64,000 nt of DNA from Thiocapsa sp. KS1 (GTDB taxonomy: Bacteria > Pseudomonadota > Gammaproteobacteria > Chromatiales > Chromatiaceae): assembly GCF_001499735.1 (NCBI RefSeq), contig NZ_LN848257.1:163244-227243 (forward strand), written 5' to 3'. The notes beneath the pieces were generated by a model. It had not been told where the DNA came from. It was given only the letters and a program-made list of their open reading frames with translations, and ran no database searches. Below, piece after piece: positions 1 to 9,755 of the stretch (position 1 is the stretch's first letter; each line of letters opens with the position of its first letter). Made by a program: the position numbers and the translations under genes.

Positions 1-854
1 GTCGAGGCTTCAACGTCTCCTACCGGGAAACGGATTTCGACGAGCTGATCGGTGCGGACTACTCGACCGATGTCGGCGTGCTCGGCATGAACTTCGGACT
101 GCCCATCTCCGAGACCAGCCGAGCCGGATTCGGGGTGCGTTATCAGTATACGAACTTCATCGCAGGTGATGGTTCGGAGCTGGCGCAACAGTTCGTCGAA
201 GAGAACGGCAATGTCTTCAATGACTTTATCCTGTCGGCAAGCTATACGAGCGACAGTCGAGATACCGCGATCTTTCCGACCAAAGGCGGATTGCGCGCCC
301 TGAGGGCCGATCTTGCTGTCCCGGGCAGCGATCTCCAATACTACAAGCTCACCTATCAGGAGCAGCGCTATATCCCGCTGACCTCTCGGTTCGTGGTGGC
401 CTTGTCCGGCGATGTCGGTTACGGCGAGGGTTACGGCGAGACCGAGTCTCTGCCCTTTTTCGAGAATTACTACGCAGGCGGTCCGCGCTCCGTGCGCGGC
501 TTCGTCGCCAACTCCCTGGGTCCTCGAGAGACCGACGACGACGATCCGGTGGGCGGTAATTTCAGGATGGTCGGGAGCATCGAGCTCTTCGCCCCGGCCC
601 CCGGCGGGGAGCAGCTCAGCAAGACCTTGCGCCTCGGGGCTTTCCTCGACTTCGGCAACGTCTGGGAAACGAACGGCTCGGATCTTATCCAGCCGACCGG
701 CTTCGATATCGGGGATCTGCGTTATTCGACGGGTGTCTCGGCGACCTGGCTGTCGCCGATCGGAGCCCTCTCGATCAGTCTGGCGGCTCCGCTCAACGAG
801 GAAGAGGGCGACGAAACCCAAGTCTTCCAGTTCGGTTTCGGGCAGACCTTTTAA
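1..854 (+). CDS. bamA: BamA outer-membrane assembly factor, C-terminal part (gene starts before the window)
   Basis: This is the C-terminal beta-barrel part of BamA, the central outer-membrane protein of the BAM complex, which folds and inserts beta-barrel proteins. The frame is open from base 3 of the window, so the 5' end is missing. Alternating aromatic beta-strand segments, the barrel motif GGPRSVRGF near 478-504 (the conserved VRGF of loop 6), and a terminal strand ending in phenylalanine (FQFGFGQTF) are typical of BamA/Omp85. The gene lies 12 bp before skp and heads the standard envelope-biogenesis cluster. TamA is the main alternative, but the skp-lpxD neighbourhood argues for BamA. 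Confidence 0.93.
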   Translation, partial: RGFNVSYRETDFDELIGADYSTDVGVLGMNFGLPISETSRAGFGVRYQYTNFIAGDGSELAQQFVEENGNVFNDFILSASYTSDSRDTAIFPTKGGLRALRADLAVPGSDLQYYKLTYQEQRYIPLTSRFVVALSGDVGYGEGYGETESLPFFENYYAGGPRSVRGFVANSLGPRETDDDDPVGGNFRMVGSIELFAPAPGGEQLSKTLRLGAFLDFGNVWETNGSDLIQPTGFDIGDLRYSTGVSATWLSPIGALSISLAAPLNEEEGDETQVFQFGFGQTF

Positions 855-866
855 GGGAGCGCATGC

Positions 867-1382
867 GTGAGGCCAGTCGTTCACGGTTTGTCGGCGATCG
901 CTTGGCTCCTGCTGTCGAGCGCGGCGCTCGCGTCCGACTATCGCATCGCCGTGGTCGACCCGAATCAAGTGGTGGAGCAGTCACCGCAGTACGAGGCGGC
1001 CCGCGGCGCGCTCCAGCGCGAGGTCGAGGAGCGCGAGCGAATGCTGCGCGAGCAGCAGGATCAGATCTCGGCGCTGCAAGGTCGCCTTGAACGAGAAGGT
1101 GCTTTGATGAGCGAGAGCGAGATCCAGCGGCTTCAGAACGACATTCGAAGTCGAACCCGCAAGCTGAAATATGCCCGGGACGAGTTTCAGGAAGATTTTG
1201 CATTGCGTCAGAACGAGCTTCGCACCAAGCTGGCGTTGCAGGTTCGCGAGGTGATCGTCGAAGTCGCCAAAGAGGAGAAGATCGATCTTGTGGTCAGCGA
1301 AGGGCTGGTGTATTTCAGTCCACGTATCGATATCTCCACCCAGATCATCGAGCGGCTGAAGCAGGAGTTCGGAGACAAATGA
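867..1382 (+). CDS. skp: Skp/OmpH periplasmic chaperone
   Basis: Periplasmic chaperone of 171 residues that carries unfolded outer-membrane proteins to the BAM complex. An N-terminal signal peptide (hydrophobic LSAIAWLLLSSAALAS) is followed by the family's YRIAVVDPNQVV strand and then long heptad-rich helices, about residues 45-130, forming the tentacles. The start is GTG at 867, preceded by AAGGGAG at 853-859; an ATG at 863 is in another frame. It lies between bamA and lpxD, its usual position. Length agrees with the family (about 160-170 residues). Confidence 0.93.
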   Translation: MRPVVHGLSAIAWLLLSSAALASDYRIAVVDPNQVVEQSPQYEAARGALQREVEERERMLREQQDQISALQGRLEREGALMSESEIQRLQNDIRSRTRKLKYARDEFQEDFALRQNELRTKLALQVREVIVEVAKEEKIDLVVSEGLVYFSPRIDISTQIIERLKQEFGDK

Positions 1383-1421
1383 CGATCAACTCGGCCCGGG
1401 CGCGGCAAATCGGGTGACGGC

Positions 1422-2468
1422 GTGGAGATCGCGCTCGGCGAATTGGCTGACCGTTTGGGCGTACCGCTGCGGGGCGACCGGGATGCGCGCGTGTCCCGGA
1501 TCGCCCCGCTGAGCTCCGCGGATGCGACGGGACTCAGCTTTCTCGGCGACGGGCGTTTCCGTCGCCATCTCGAATCCACCCGGGCCGGCTGCGTGATCCT
1601 GTCCGGCGTCGATGCCGACGCCTGTCGGGTGCCCGTCCTGCTGAGCGACAATCCTTACCTGACGTTTGCCGAAGCTGCGCGGATCCTGTATCCACGCCCT
1701 CCGGTCATCGGCGGTATCCACCCCAGTGCGGTGGTCGATCCGAGCGCGCATGTCGATCCGTCGGCCTGGGTCGGCCCCACGTGCGTTCTGGAGGCCGGTG
1801 CGGTCATCGGGCCTCGGGTCTTTCTCGGTCCCGGGTGCATCGTCGGCGAAGGGGTGGAGATCGGCGAGGACAGCCGACTGGTGGCGCGCGTCACCCTGTG
1901 CGCCGGTACCCTCGTCGGCAAACGGGCGCTTCTGCATCCGGGCTGCGTGATCGGGCGCGAGGGCTTCGGTTTTGCGCGCGACGGCGATCGGTGGGTGCGC
2001 ATTCCGCAGATCGGGCGGGCGATCCTGGGCGACGACGTCGAGATCGGCGCCAACACCACGGTCGATCGCGGTGCGATCGGCGATACCCTGATCGGCGACG
2101 GGGTCAAACTGGACAACCACATCCAGATCGGCCACAACGTCGAGATCGGCGAGAATACCGCCATGGCTGCCAACACCGGCATCTCGGGCTCGACTCGAAT
2201 CGGTCGAAACTGCACCATTGCGGGGGCCGTCGGGATGGCGGGTCATTTGGAGATCGGCGATCGCGTCCACTTTACGGGGATGGCCATGGTCACCCGATCG
2301 GTTTTGGAGCCCGGCTCCTACAGCAGCGGGATTCCGGCCATGCCAAGCGCGGATTGGCGACGTAACGTGGCTCGGTTCAGACATCTGGACGAGCTGGCGC
2401 GACGCATCAAACAACTTGAGATCCATATCGATACGATGAACGAAACAACTGGGCGGGAGGCTACCTAG
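1422..2468 (+). CDS. lpxD: UDP-3-O-(3-hydroxyacyl)glucosamine N-acyltransferase
   Basis: Third step of lipid A synthesis: transfers the N-linked hydroxyacyl chain from acyl-ACP to UDP-3-O-acylglucosamine. The 348-residue protein has an N-terminal uridine-binding domain (about residues 1-100), then many left-handed beta-helix hexapeptide repeats from about residue 102 ([20 protein letters not shown]) to about 300, including the catalytic-histidine region [16 protein letters not shown], and a C-terminal helix. The predicted start is GTG at 1422, 39 bp after skp, without a strong ribosome-binding site. It is part of the lpxD-fabZ-lpxA-lpxB run. Confidence 0.95.
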   Translation: MEIALGELADRLGVPLRGDRDARVSRIAPLSSADATGLSFLGDGRFRRHLESTRAGCVILSGVDADACRVPVLLSDNPYLTFAEAARILYPRPPVIGGIHPSAVVDPSAHVDPSAWVGPTCVLEAGAVIGPRVFLGPGCIVGEGVEIGEDSRLVARVTLCAGTLVGKRALLHPGCVIGREGFGFARDGDRWVRIPQIGRAILGDDVEIGANTTVDRGAIGDTLIGDGVKLDNHIQIGHNVEIGENTAMAANTGISGSTRIGRNCTIAGAVGMAGHLEIGDRVHFTGMAMVTRSVLEPGSYSSGIPAMPSADWRRNVARFRHLDELARRIKQLEIHIDTMNETTGREAT

Positions 2469-2532
2469 CATGGAGGGATCGCATCCCACGCCGACGGATT
2501 CTGATTTGCGTCTTGATCGCTCGGAGGACGTC

Positions 2533-2979
2533 GTGAGCACAATGGACATCCATAAGGTGCTGAGCCTCTTGCCGCACCGGTATCCTTTTCTATTGGTCGA
2601 CAAGGTCATCGACTACAAGGTGAACGCCTATCTCACCGCCTTGAAGAACGTCTCCTACAACGAGCCGTTCTTTACCGGGCATTTTCCGGTGCGCCCGGTG
2701 ATGCCCGGTGTCTTGATCATCGAAGCGCTGGCGCAGGCGACCGGATTGCTGGCGATGGCCTCCCGTCCGGACGAGGTCGGCAACAAGCTGTACTACTTCG
2801 TCGGCATCGACAAGGCGCGCTTTAAGCGTCCCGTCGAGCCGGGCGATCAGTTGATCCTCGACGTGAAACTCGGGCCGGTGCGCCGGGGGATCTGGAAGTT
2901 CGACGGCGAGGCGCGCGTGGACGATCGCCTCGTCGCCAGTGCCGAGATCATGTGTACGGCCCGAGACTTTACCGCTTGA
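2533..2979 (+). CDS. fabZ: 3-hydroxyacyl-ACP dehydratase FabZ
   Basis: Hot-dog-fold dehydratase of fatty acid synthesis. The catalytic histidine lies in [12 protein letters not shown] and the catalytic glutamate in [15 protein letters not shown]. The open frame reaches back to an ATG at 2470 (169 residues), two bases after lpxD, with GGGAGG at 2455-2460. I prefer GTG 2533 (148 residues) because it gives the family's usual length, begins just before the conserved [13 protein letters not shown], and has GGAGGA six bases upstream. The 2470 start remains possible and would add a 21-residue polar extension. The end overlaps lpxA. Confidence 0.94.
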   Translation: MSTMDIHKVLSLLPHRYPFLLVDKVIDYKVNAYLTALKNVSYNEPFFTGHFPVRPVMPGVLIIEALAQATGLLAMASRPDEVGNKLYYFVGIDKARFKRPVEPGDQLILDVKLGPVRRGIWKFDGEARVDDRLVASAEIMCTARDFTA

Positions 2980-3746
2980 TTCATCCGAGCGCCTTGGTCG
3001 ACCCGGAGGCCGTGCTGGATCCCGATGTCGAGGTCGGCCCCTTTGCCGTTATCGGTCCGGATGTCGAGATCGGTGCGGGGAGCCGGATCGGCCCCCATGC
3101 CGTGATCAAAGGACCGACTCGGATCGGGCGGGACAATCGAATCTTTCAGTTCGCGAGCGTCGGGGAAGACCCCCAGGACAAGAAGTACGGCGGCGAGGCG
3201 ACGCGCCTGGAGATCGGCGATCGCAATCAGATCCGCGAGTTCACGACGCTGCATCGCGGCACCGTCCAAGACAAGGGCGTGACGCGGATCGGCAACGACA
3301 ATCTCTTCATGGCCTATGTCCACGTGGCACACGACTGCCGCATCGGCGACAACGTCATCATGGCCAACGCTGCCTCCCTGGGCGGACACGTCGAGATCCA
3401 GGACTGGGCTATCCTCGGCGGTTTCACCATCGTCCACCAGTTTTGCAGGATCGGCGCTCACGGTTTCTGTGCTATGGGATCGGTTCTGAGCAAGGACGTT
3501 CCTCCCTACGTGACCGTGGGCGGGCACCCTGCCGAGCCCCGCGGGATCAACGCCGAGGGGTTGCGGCGTCGCGGGTTTTCCGATGTTGCCATCCAGGCGA
3601 TCAAGCGTGCCTATCGCACACTCTATCTGGGAAATCTGAAGCTGGTCGAGGCGATCGCCGAGCTGAACCGGATGTCCGCGGACGTTCCCGAGATCCTCGC
3701 CATGGCGGACTTCATCGCCGACAGCAACCGCAGCATCGTGCGTTGA
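2952..3746 (+). CDS. lpxA: UDP-N-acetylglucosamine O-acyltransferase
   Basis: First step of lipid A synthesis, in the cytosol: transfers hydroxyacyl from ACP to UDP-GlcNAc. Hexapeptide repeats form a left-handed beta helix ([20 protein letters not shown] onward), with the catalytic-histidine region [12 protein letters not shown] and the family signature EGLRRRGFS, followed by a helical C-terminal domain. ATG 2952 overlaps fabZ by 28 bp. TTG at 2976, overlapping the fabZ stop, would give the N-terminus [10 protein letters not shown] usual for LpxA and may be the true start. The stop overlaps the lpxB start by one base (TGATG), suggesting coupled translation. Confidence 0.95.
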   Translation: MYGPRLYRLIHPSALVDPEAVLDPDVEVGPFAVIGPDVEIGAGSRIGPHAVIKGPTRIGRDNRIFQFASVGEDPQDKKYGGEATRLEIGDRNQIREFTTLHRGTVQDKGVTRIGNDNLFMAYVHVAHDCRIGDNVIMANAASLGGHVEIQDWAILGGFTIVHQFCRIGAHGFCAMGSVLSKDVPPYVTVGGHPAEPRGINAEGLRRRGFSDVAIQAIKRAYRTLYLGNLKLVEAIAELNRMSADVPEILAMADFIADSNRSIVR

Positions 3747-4888
3747 TGTTGCGGATCGGGATCGTCGCCAACGAGGCGTCGGGCGACATCTTGGGTGCCG
3801 CGTTGGCGCGCGAGATCCGCAAACGAGTACCCGAGGTCCACTTCGTCGGCGTGGCCGGGCCACTGATGCAGGAAGAGGGTTGCGAGACCCTCTTCGCCAT
3901 GGAGCGGCTCTCCGTGATGGGGCTGATGGAGGTCCTCGGCCAGCTTCGCGAGCTTCTCGGACTCAGACGCGCGCTGGTGCGCTATTTCGTCGAAAATCCC
4001 CCCGACGTCTTCATCGGAGTGGACGCGCCGGACTTCAATCTCGGTCTCGAGCGTCGACTGCGCGGTGGAGGGATTCGGACCGTTCACATGGTCAGTCCCA
4101 CCGTGTGGGCTTGGCGTCCGGGCCGGGTCAAGTCGATCCGCCGCTCCGTGGATCTCATGCTCAGCGTCTTCCCGTTCGAGGAGACCTTTCTGCGCGAGCA
4201 CGGCGTGCCGGCACGCTATGTCGGTCATCCGCTTGCCGACGAGATCCCGGTCGAGATCGATCGTGACGGTGCGCGACGTGCCCTCGGTCTGTCGCAGGAC
4301 GGATCCATCGTCGCCCTGCTGCCCGGCAGTCGGATGGGTGAGGTCGAGCGGCTGGCCGAGCCCTTCATCGAGACCGCCGCCCGTTGCCTCGGCGCCCGCC
4401 CGGACCTGCGGTTTGTTGTCCCGCTGGTCAACGCCCGGCTGCGCGAGCGGTTCAGCCAAGTCTTGAAGCAAGTCGCCCCGAATCTCCCGATCACCTTGGT
4501 CGACGGGCGCAGCCGCGAGGTTCTGGCCGCCGCCGATGTCGTGCTGACCGCCTCGGGTACGGCCACGCTGGAGACCTTGCTGACCAAACGCCCGATGGTG
4601 GTCGCCTATCGCGTTCATCCGATCTCCTATCACCTGGTCAAACAGCTCGGTCTGGTCAAGGTGCCCTATATCGCCATGGCGAATCTCCTGGCCGAGAAGG
4701 AGCTGGCGCCCGAGTTTATCCAAGAGCGCTGTCGCGCCGACCTGCTCGCGCCGGCCGTCCTCGCGTTTCTGGATGATACGGAGCGCGTCGCCGAGATCCA
4801 GGCCGAGTATCGGCGGATCCATCTCTGGTTGCGAAAGGATGCCGCCGCGAGCGCGGCGCAGGCAGTCCTCGATTTGGTGGCGTATTGA
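3746..4888 (+). CDS. lpxB: Lipid A disaccharide synthase
   Basis: GT19 glycosyltransferase that joins UDP-diacylglucosamine and lipid X into the lipid A disaccharide at the inner face of the inner membrane. The 380-residue protein starts [18 protein letters not shown] and contains family signatures VSPTVWAWRPGRVKSI, YVGHPLADE, LLPGSRMGEVERL and LTASGTATLETLL. ATG 3746 overlaps the lpxA stop by one base. The TGA stop (4886-4888) lies inside the first arm of a paired inverted-repeat element that begins at 4885. Confidence 0.96.
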   Translation: MLRIGIVANEASGDILGAALAREIRKRVPEVHFVGVAGPLMQEEGCETLFAMERLSVMGLMEVLGQLRELLGLRRALVRYFVENPPDVFIGVDAPDFNLGLERRLRGGGIRTVHMVSPTVWAWRPGRVKSIRRSVDLMLSVFPFEETFLREHGVPARYVGHPLADEIPVEIDRDGARRALGLSQDGSIVALLPGSRMGEVERLAEPFIETAARCLGARPDLRFVVPLVNARLRERFSQVLKQVAPNLPITLVDGRSREVLAAADVVLTASGTATLETLLTKRPMVVAYRVHPISYHLVKQLGLVKVPYIAMANLLAEKELAPEFIQERCRADLLAPAVLAFLDDTERVAEIQAEYRRIHLWLRKDAAASAAQAVLDLVAY

Positions 4889-5077
4889 ATCGCGTCCGGG
4901 TGTGATCTGTACCGTCTTGCCTTGGATTCGGACTCGGATTTATATGCGGCTCCGGCGGGGACGCGATTCAAGAATTTTTTCGTTTCTTTACTAAAACCGC
5001 GTCGAGAAAAGGCCTTTGATGGCCTCGGCGATGCGGATATGGGGCAAACGTCATTGATCACACCGGACGCGGTTTTA
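4885..5077. repeat. Paired inverted-repeat element, copy A
   Basis: Two modules with complementary ends. Module 1 runs 4885-4971 (TTGAATCGCGTC paired with GACGCGATTCAA, 12 of 12). Module 2 runs 4992-5077 (TAAAACCGCGTC paired with GACGCGGTTTTA, 12 of 12). A 20-bp T-rich spacer lies between them. The interior of module 1 resembles the reverse complement of module 2 (both read CCGG(G)TGTGATC soon after the outer arm), so the modules are inverted copies. The left edge contains the lpxB stop codon. The right arm lies within rnhB codons. Related copies occur at 15374, 36480 and 49599. Confidence 0.8.
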
Positions 5078-5644
5078 TGGGTTGCGGGCGTCGACGAGGC
5101 GGGGAGGGGGCCGCTTGCCGGCCCTGTCAGCGCCGCCGCGGTGATCCTGGATCCGGCCCGACCGATCCCTGGCCTTGATGATTCGAAGAAACTGACCCCG
5201 GCCCGACGCAGCGCACTGGATCTGGAGATCCGCGAGCGCGCCCTGGATTGGTCTATTGCCTGGGCGAGCGCGGAGGAGATCGACCGGATCAATATCCTCC
5301 AGGCATCCATGCTGGCGATGCAGCGCGCAGTCGCGGCCTTGAGCATCCGACCCGAGCGTGTCCTGGTCGACGGCAACCGCTGTCCTGACGTCGATTGCGA
5401 GGCCCTGGCCGTGATCGGCGGCGACGGCTCGGTCCCGTCGATCGGCGCCGCCTCGATCCTCGCCAAGGTTGCGCGCGATCGCCTCATGTGCGACCTGGAC
5501 CGCGCCTTTCCAGGCTACGGTTTTGCCGGCCACAAGGGCTATCCCACCCGTGCCCACATCGAGGCACTGCGCCGACTCGGACCTTGTCCGGAGCACAGAC
5601 GGAGCTTCGGCCCCGTCCGGGCGTTGATCCAGGCCGTGGGCTGA
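5039..5644 (+). CDS. rnhB: Ribonuclease HII
   Basis: Endonuclease that cuts the RNA strand of RNA-DNA hybrids and removes ribonucleotides from DNA. Motifs are [16 protein letters not shown] (first Asp and Glu), [17 protein letters not shown] (third acid) and SIIAAS-type [13 protein letters not shown] (fourth acid), in a protein of 201 residues, the usual size. I chose ATG 5039 because the conserved core starts at residue 16. The frame is open back to 4922, but that stretch is repeat DNA. Codons about 9-13 are the right arm of repeat copy A, so the first residues appear to be repeat-derived. The position after lpxB is standard. Confidence 0.93.
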   Translation: MGQTSLITPDAVLWVAGVDEAGRGPLAGPVSAAAVILDPARPIPGLDDSKKLTPARRSALDLEIRERALDWSIAWASAEEIDRINILQASMLAMQRAVAALSIRPERVLVDGNRCPDVDCEALAVIGGDGSVPSIGAASILAKVARDRLMCDLDRAFPGYGFAGHKGYPTRAHIEALRRLGPCPEHRRSFGPVRALIQAVG

Positions 5645-5693
5645 TCGGCAGCGACCACGAGAGATCTCCCAACACACATCGAGGGCATCGAGG

Positions 5694-6638
5694 ATGGAGC
5701 TGATCACCCGCATCGCCGAATCCATGCTGTTGCTTTTGCTGCTGTTCGCCGCGGCGCTGGTCATGCGCCGCGCGGGCGCACTCGACGAGGCCAGCTCACG
5801 TGTCCTGGCGCGCCTCATCACCCTGCTGGTGTTGCCGGCCCTGGTCTTCAATCACCTTTCTCGACATCGCATCGTGCCCGAGATGCTCGAAGCGCCGGCA
5901 ATCATGTTGGCGAGCGGAATACTCTTGATGGGCTTGGGCTGGCTTGTGGGGATGCGGCTGTTTCGTCTGGACCGGCCACAGCTTGGGGCGGTGGTCCTCT
6001 GCACCGGCTTCTGCTCGGCCGCTTTCCTCGGTATCCCGTTGGTGGAGATCGTCTATCCCCACCTCGCCTTGCAGGAAAGCGTGTTGATCGCCGAACTGGG
6101 CGTCGGTCTGCCGCTGTTCCTGCTCGGACCTCTGGTTGCGGCCTACTACGGCGGTGGCGCGGGCTTCTCGATGCGCGCACATCTCGTGTCTTATCTGCGT
6201 TCGCCGATTTTCTTGTCCATCGTGAGCGGGTTGTTGTGGGGCAACCTCGGTCTGCCGCGGGGCGGCAATCTGGCCCTTGATACGCTGTTCCTGACGATCG
6301 GTCACCTGGAGTCCGCGCTGATTCCGCTGGTCGGTCTCGCCATCGGGCTTATGTTGCGGCCGATGCCGATCGCCCGCATCGCACCGCTTGTCGCCTTCGT
6401 CGGCGTCGCCCAACTCGCGCTGCAACCCCTGCTGTTGGCCGGCGCGGCGCGGCTGATGGAGCTGCCGGCGTCGCAGTCCGAATCCCTGATCCTGCAGGCG
6501 GCGGCCCCGGTCGCGACCTTGCCCGCGATCTTCTGCCGCGAATACGACTGCGACGGCGAGCTGGCCGCCGGCCTCGTTCTCTTCACGACCCTGCTGTCGC
6601 TGATCAGCATCCCGCTGGTGGTGGGCACGCTCGGCTGA
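5694..6638 (+). CDS. AEC-family (auxin efflux carrier-like) permease
   Basis: Integral membrane protein of 314 residues with about ten hydrophobic segments and the two-bundle layout of the AEC/bile-acid-sodium-symporter superfamily. Bacterial members move small organic acids such as malate or malonate; the substrate here is unknown. The first segment begins almost at once (MELITRIAESMLLLLLLF), and a cytosolic stretch around residues 155-165 divides the halves. The gene starts 49 bp after rnhB and converges with the RND pump gene that ends at 6654. No regulator is adjacent. Confidence 0.85.
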   Translation: MELITRIAESMLLLLLLFAAALVMRRAGALDEASSRVLARLITLLVLPALVFNHLSRHRIVPEMLEAPAIMLASGILLMGLGWLVGMRLFRLDRPQLGAVVLCTGFCSAAFLGIPLVEIVYPHLALQESVLIAELGVGLPLFLLGPLVAAYYGGGAGFSMRAHLVSYLRSPIFLSIVSGLLWGNLGLPRGGNLALDTLFLTIGHLESALIPLVGLAIGLMLRPMPIARIAPLVAFVGVAQLALQPLLLAGAARLMELPASQSESLILQAAAPVATLPAIFCREYDCDGELAAGLVLFTTLLSLISIPLVVGTLG

Positions 6639-6653
6639 GCCGTTCGCATCCTC

Positions 6654-9600
6654 TCAGGATGCTTCCATCTCGCGCTCCAAGCGCCGTGTGACGTCACCGG
6701 GCGACCCCGTGCGGCGGGCGAGCAGGTCATAGGCGACCGGGACCACGAACAGGGTAAAGAGCGTAGCCGCGAGGACGCCCGCAAGGATGACGATACCGAT
6801 GACCGTGCGCGTCTCGGCGCCCGCGCCGCCCGACAGAAGCAGCGGGAACGAGCCGGCGGCGGTGGTGACGCCCGTCATGACGATGGGGCGCAGACGCACG
6901 TCGGCCGCTTCCAGTAGGGCCTCGCGAAATTCTTTGCCTTGGTCGCGCAGCTGGTTGGCGAATTCCACGATCAGGATGCCGTTTTTGGCCGCGAGTCCGA
7001 CCAGCATGATCAGCCCGATCTGACTGTAGATGTTGAGCGTTTGTCCGGTCAGCCACAGGGCAAGGAGCGCGCCGGCCATTGCCAGCGGGACCGTCAGCAT
7101 GATGACGAACGGGTGTATCCAGCTCTCGAACTGCGCGGCCAGAACCAGAAAGACGACCAGCAGGCCCAGAACGAAGACGAAGAGGATGTCTTGGTTGCTG
7201 GTCCTGAAGTCGCGGCTCTGTCCCTTGAAGTCGATCCGGGCCTGGTCGGGCAGGTGCTCGGCGACCTTGGCCTCCAGGTCGCTCAGCGCATCGCCGAGCG
7301 CCAGTCCGGAATCCAGGTTGGCCTCGATGGTGATGGCGCGCAGCCGATTGTAGCGGTTCAGGCTTTGTGAGTCGGCGGACTCGATGACGCTGACCAGATT
7401 GGACAGAGGGATCAGCTCGCCGCTGCGGTCGGAGCGCACATAGAGGTTCTCCAGGCTCGCCGGGGTGCGTTGCTCGTTGCGCTCGCCTTCGAGGATGACG
7501 TCGTATTCCTCCCCGGCATCCAGGTAGGTCGTCACCTTGCGCGAGCCGAGCATGGTCTCGAGCGTGCGCCCGATGTTGCCGACCGTCACCCCGAGATCGG
7601 CCGCGCGATCGTAGTCGATCTCGACCTTGAGCTGCGGCTTGGTCTCCTTGTAGTCCCAGTCGATACCGACCAGGCCCGGGTTGTCCTTTTCGATCGCCTC
7701 CAGCAGCAGGTCGCGCCATTGGGCGAGCTCCTCGTAGGTGCCGCCGCCGATGACGAACTGGACCGGCTTCTGGATGCGCGCACCGAACCCCTGACGCATG
7801 ACCGGAACGGCGGTGACGCCGGGCAGGTCGGCGAGCTTTGCTCGCACCTCGTCCATGATGACCCAGCCGGAACGACGCTTGCCGAAGTCGTTCAGGACCA
7901 TCACCGCCACGCCGGTGTTGAAGAGCGCGGTGCTGGAGAAGGTCCGCGGCGCGCGCACCAGCAGCCGGATCGCCTCGCCGGACTCGGTGTAGGGCATGAG
8001 GCGGCGCTCGATCTCGTCCATGTAGTCGCTCATGTACTGGTAGGACGCGCCCTCGGGTCCGTTGATCAGCACGAAAAAGGCGCCGCGGTCCTCCTTGGGG
8101 GCATACTCCTGCGGGATCTGCTCGAACAGCCAGACCGCCGCGCCGAGCGTCCCGATGAAGATCACGACCATGATCCAAGGCCGGCGCAGCAGGACGCGCA
8201 GCACTACGGCGTAGCCGCGGCGAACCCATTGAAAGACCCAGTCGACCCCGTGGGTCAGGGATGCACGTCGGTGCGACTGCGGCAGGATCTGCGAGGCGAG
8301 CATGGGCGACAGCGACAGGGCGACGAAGGACGAAAAGGCCACCGCCGCGGCCATGGTGAGCGCGAACTCGGCGAAGAGTCGCCCGACATCGCCCTGCAGG
8401 AAGGCGATGGGCACGAAGACGGCGATCAGAACGACGGTCGTCGCCACGACGGCGAAGGCGACCTGACGGGTGCCGCGGTAGGCGGCGACCAGTCGCGTTT
8501 CGCCGTACTGCTCCATCCGGCGATGGATGTTTTCCAGCACCACGATGGCGTCGTCCACGACCAGTCCGATCGCCAGGACCAGCGCCAGCAGGGTGAGGAT
8601 ATTGACCGAGAAGCCGAGCCAGAGCAGAACGGTGAAGGTCGCCACGATCGAGACCGGAACGGTGACGGCCGGCACCAGCGTGGCCCGCACGCTGCCCAGG
8701 AACAGGAAGATCACCAGGATGACCAGGCCGATGGCGATCGCGAGTGTCTTGTAGACCTCCTTGACGGCGTCCTTGACGAAGATCGAGGAGTCGAAGCTCT
8801 GTTTGATCTCCATGCCTTCGGGCAGGGTCGCGTTGATGCGGGCGGCCTCCGCCTTGGCCGCGTCCGCCACGGCGACCGTATTCGCGGTGGATTGCTTCAC
8901 CACGCCGATCCCGACCATGGGCACGCCGTTGCCGCGGAAGAAGGTCCGATTCTCCTCGGTTCCGCGCTCGACCCGTGCCACATCGCCGAGACGCACCAGG
9001 TGTCCGTCGGTCCCGCGCGCAAGCACCAGGCGGGCGAAGTCGTCCGGGTCGTTGAAGGTGCGGTTCATGCGCACGCTGAATTGACGCTCGACCGATTCGA
9101 TGCTGCCGGCCGGCAGCTCCAGGTTCTCGGCGCGCAGTGCGGCCTCGACATCCGCCACCGTCAAGGCGCGTGCGGCCAGCTCGTTGCGGTCCAGCCAGAC
9201 GCGCATCGCGTAGACCTGACTGCCCCCGATCTGGATGCGTGCCACGCCGTCGATGACCGAGAAGCGATCCACGAGATAGCGCGTGGCATAGTCGGTCAGC
9301 TCCGGAACGCTCATGCGGTCGCTGACCAGATTCAGCCACATGATGACATCTTCGTTGCTGTCGACCTTGCGGATGTTGGGCGGCTCCGCCTCTGCCGGGA
9401 GCTGATCGAGCACGGCCGAGACGCGATCGCGCACGTCGTTGGCGGCCCCGTCGATGTCGCGGTCGATATTGAACTGGACGGTGATGGCCGAACGGCCGTC
9501 CTCGCTGACGGATTCAACCGTGCGGATGCCCTCGACCCCGGCGATGCGGTCCTCGATCAGCTGGGTGATCCGCGTCTCGACGACGTTGGCGGCGGCACCG

Positions 9601-9755
9601 GGATAGACGGTCTCGATCGAGACGACCGGCGGGTCGATGTCGGGATATTCGCGCAGCGGGAGCCGGTCGAAGGCGACCAGCCCGAAGGCGACCAGCAGGA
9701 GCGACAGGACGGTGGCGAGGACAGGGCGGGTAACCGAGATGTCCGACAGGATCAT
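6654..9755 (-). CDS. RND efflux transporter, inner-membrane pump (AcrB/MexB-type, HAE1)
   Basis: Proton-driven trimeric inner-membrane pump of 1033 residues that exports hydrophobic or amphiphilic compounds. It has the N-terminal TM1 (ISVTRPVLATVLSLLLVAFG), two large periplasmic loops, and TM4 GLVVDDAIVVLENIHRRMEQ with the paired aspartates of the proton relay. TM10 GLAAKNGILIVEFANQLRDQ supplies the relay lysine. The start overlaps the end of the adaptor gene by four bases (ATGA), so the two are co-translated. No TolC-like gene lies in the operon, so a shared outer-membrane channel is likely. The substrate cannot be inferred. Confidence 0.95.
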   Translation of the reverse strand: MILSDISVTRPVLATVLSLLLVAFGLVAFDRLPLREYPDIDPPVVSIETVYPGAAANVVETRITQLIEDRIAGVEGIRTVESVSEDGRSAITVQFNIDRDIDGAANDVRDRVSAVLDQLPAEAEPPNIRKVDSNEDVIMWLNLVSDRMSVPELTDYATRYLVDRFSVIDGVARIQIGGSQVYAMRVWLDRNELAARALTVADVEAALRAENLELPAGSIESVERQFSVRMNRTFNDPDDFARLVLARGTDGHLVRLGDVARVERGTEENRTFFRGNGVPMVGIGVVKQSTANTVAVADAAKAEAARINATLPEGMEIKQSFDSSIFVKDAVKEVYKTLAIAIGLVILVIFLFLGSVRATLVPAVTVPVSIVATFTVLLWLGFSVNILTLLALVLAIGLVVDDAIVVLENIHRRMEQYGETRLVAAYRGTRQVAFAVVATTVVLIAVFVPIAFLQGDVGRLFAEFALTMAAAVAFSSFVALSLSPMLASQILPQSHRRASLTHGVDWVFQWVRRGYAVVLRVLLRRPWIMVVIFIGTLGAAVWLFEQIPQEYAPKEDRGAFFVLINGPEGASYQYMSDYMDEIERRLMPYTESGEAIRLLVRAPRTFSSTALFNTGVAVMVLNDFGKRRSGWVIMDEVRAKLADLPGVTAVPVMRQGFGARIQKPVQFVIGGGTYEELAQWRDLLLEAIEKDNPGLVGIDWDYKETKPQLKVEIDYDRAADLGVTVGNIGRTLETMLGSRKVTTYLDAGEEYDVILEGERNEQRTPASLENLYVRSDRSGELIPLSNLVSVIESADSQSLNRYNRLRAITIEANLDSGLALGDALSDLEAKVAEHLPDQARIDFKGQSRDFRTSNQDILFVFVLGLLVVFLVLAAQFESWIHPFVIMLTVPLAMAGALLALWLTGQTLNIYSQIGLIMLVGLAAKNGILIVEFANQLRDQGKEFREALLEAADVRLRPIVMTGVTTAAGSFPLLLSGGAGAETRTVIGIVILAGVLAATLFTLFVVPVAYDLLARRTGSPGDVTRRLEREMEAS

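Noticed and set aside
4885..5077. Repeat copies considered as a CRISPR array
   Set aside because: The units are inverted, not direct, occur in pairs at distant sites, and no cas genes are present.
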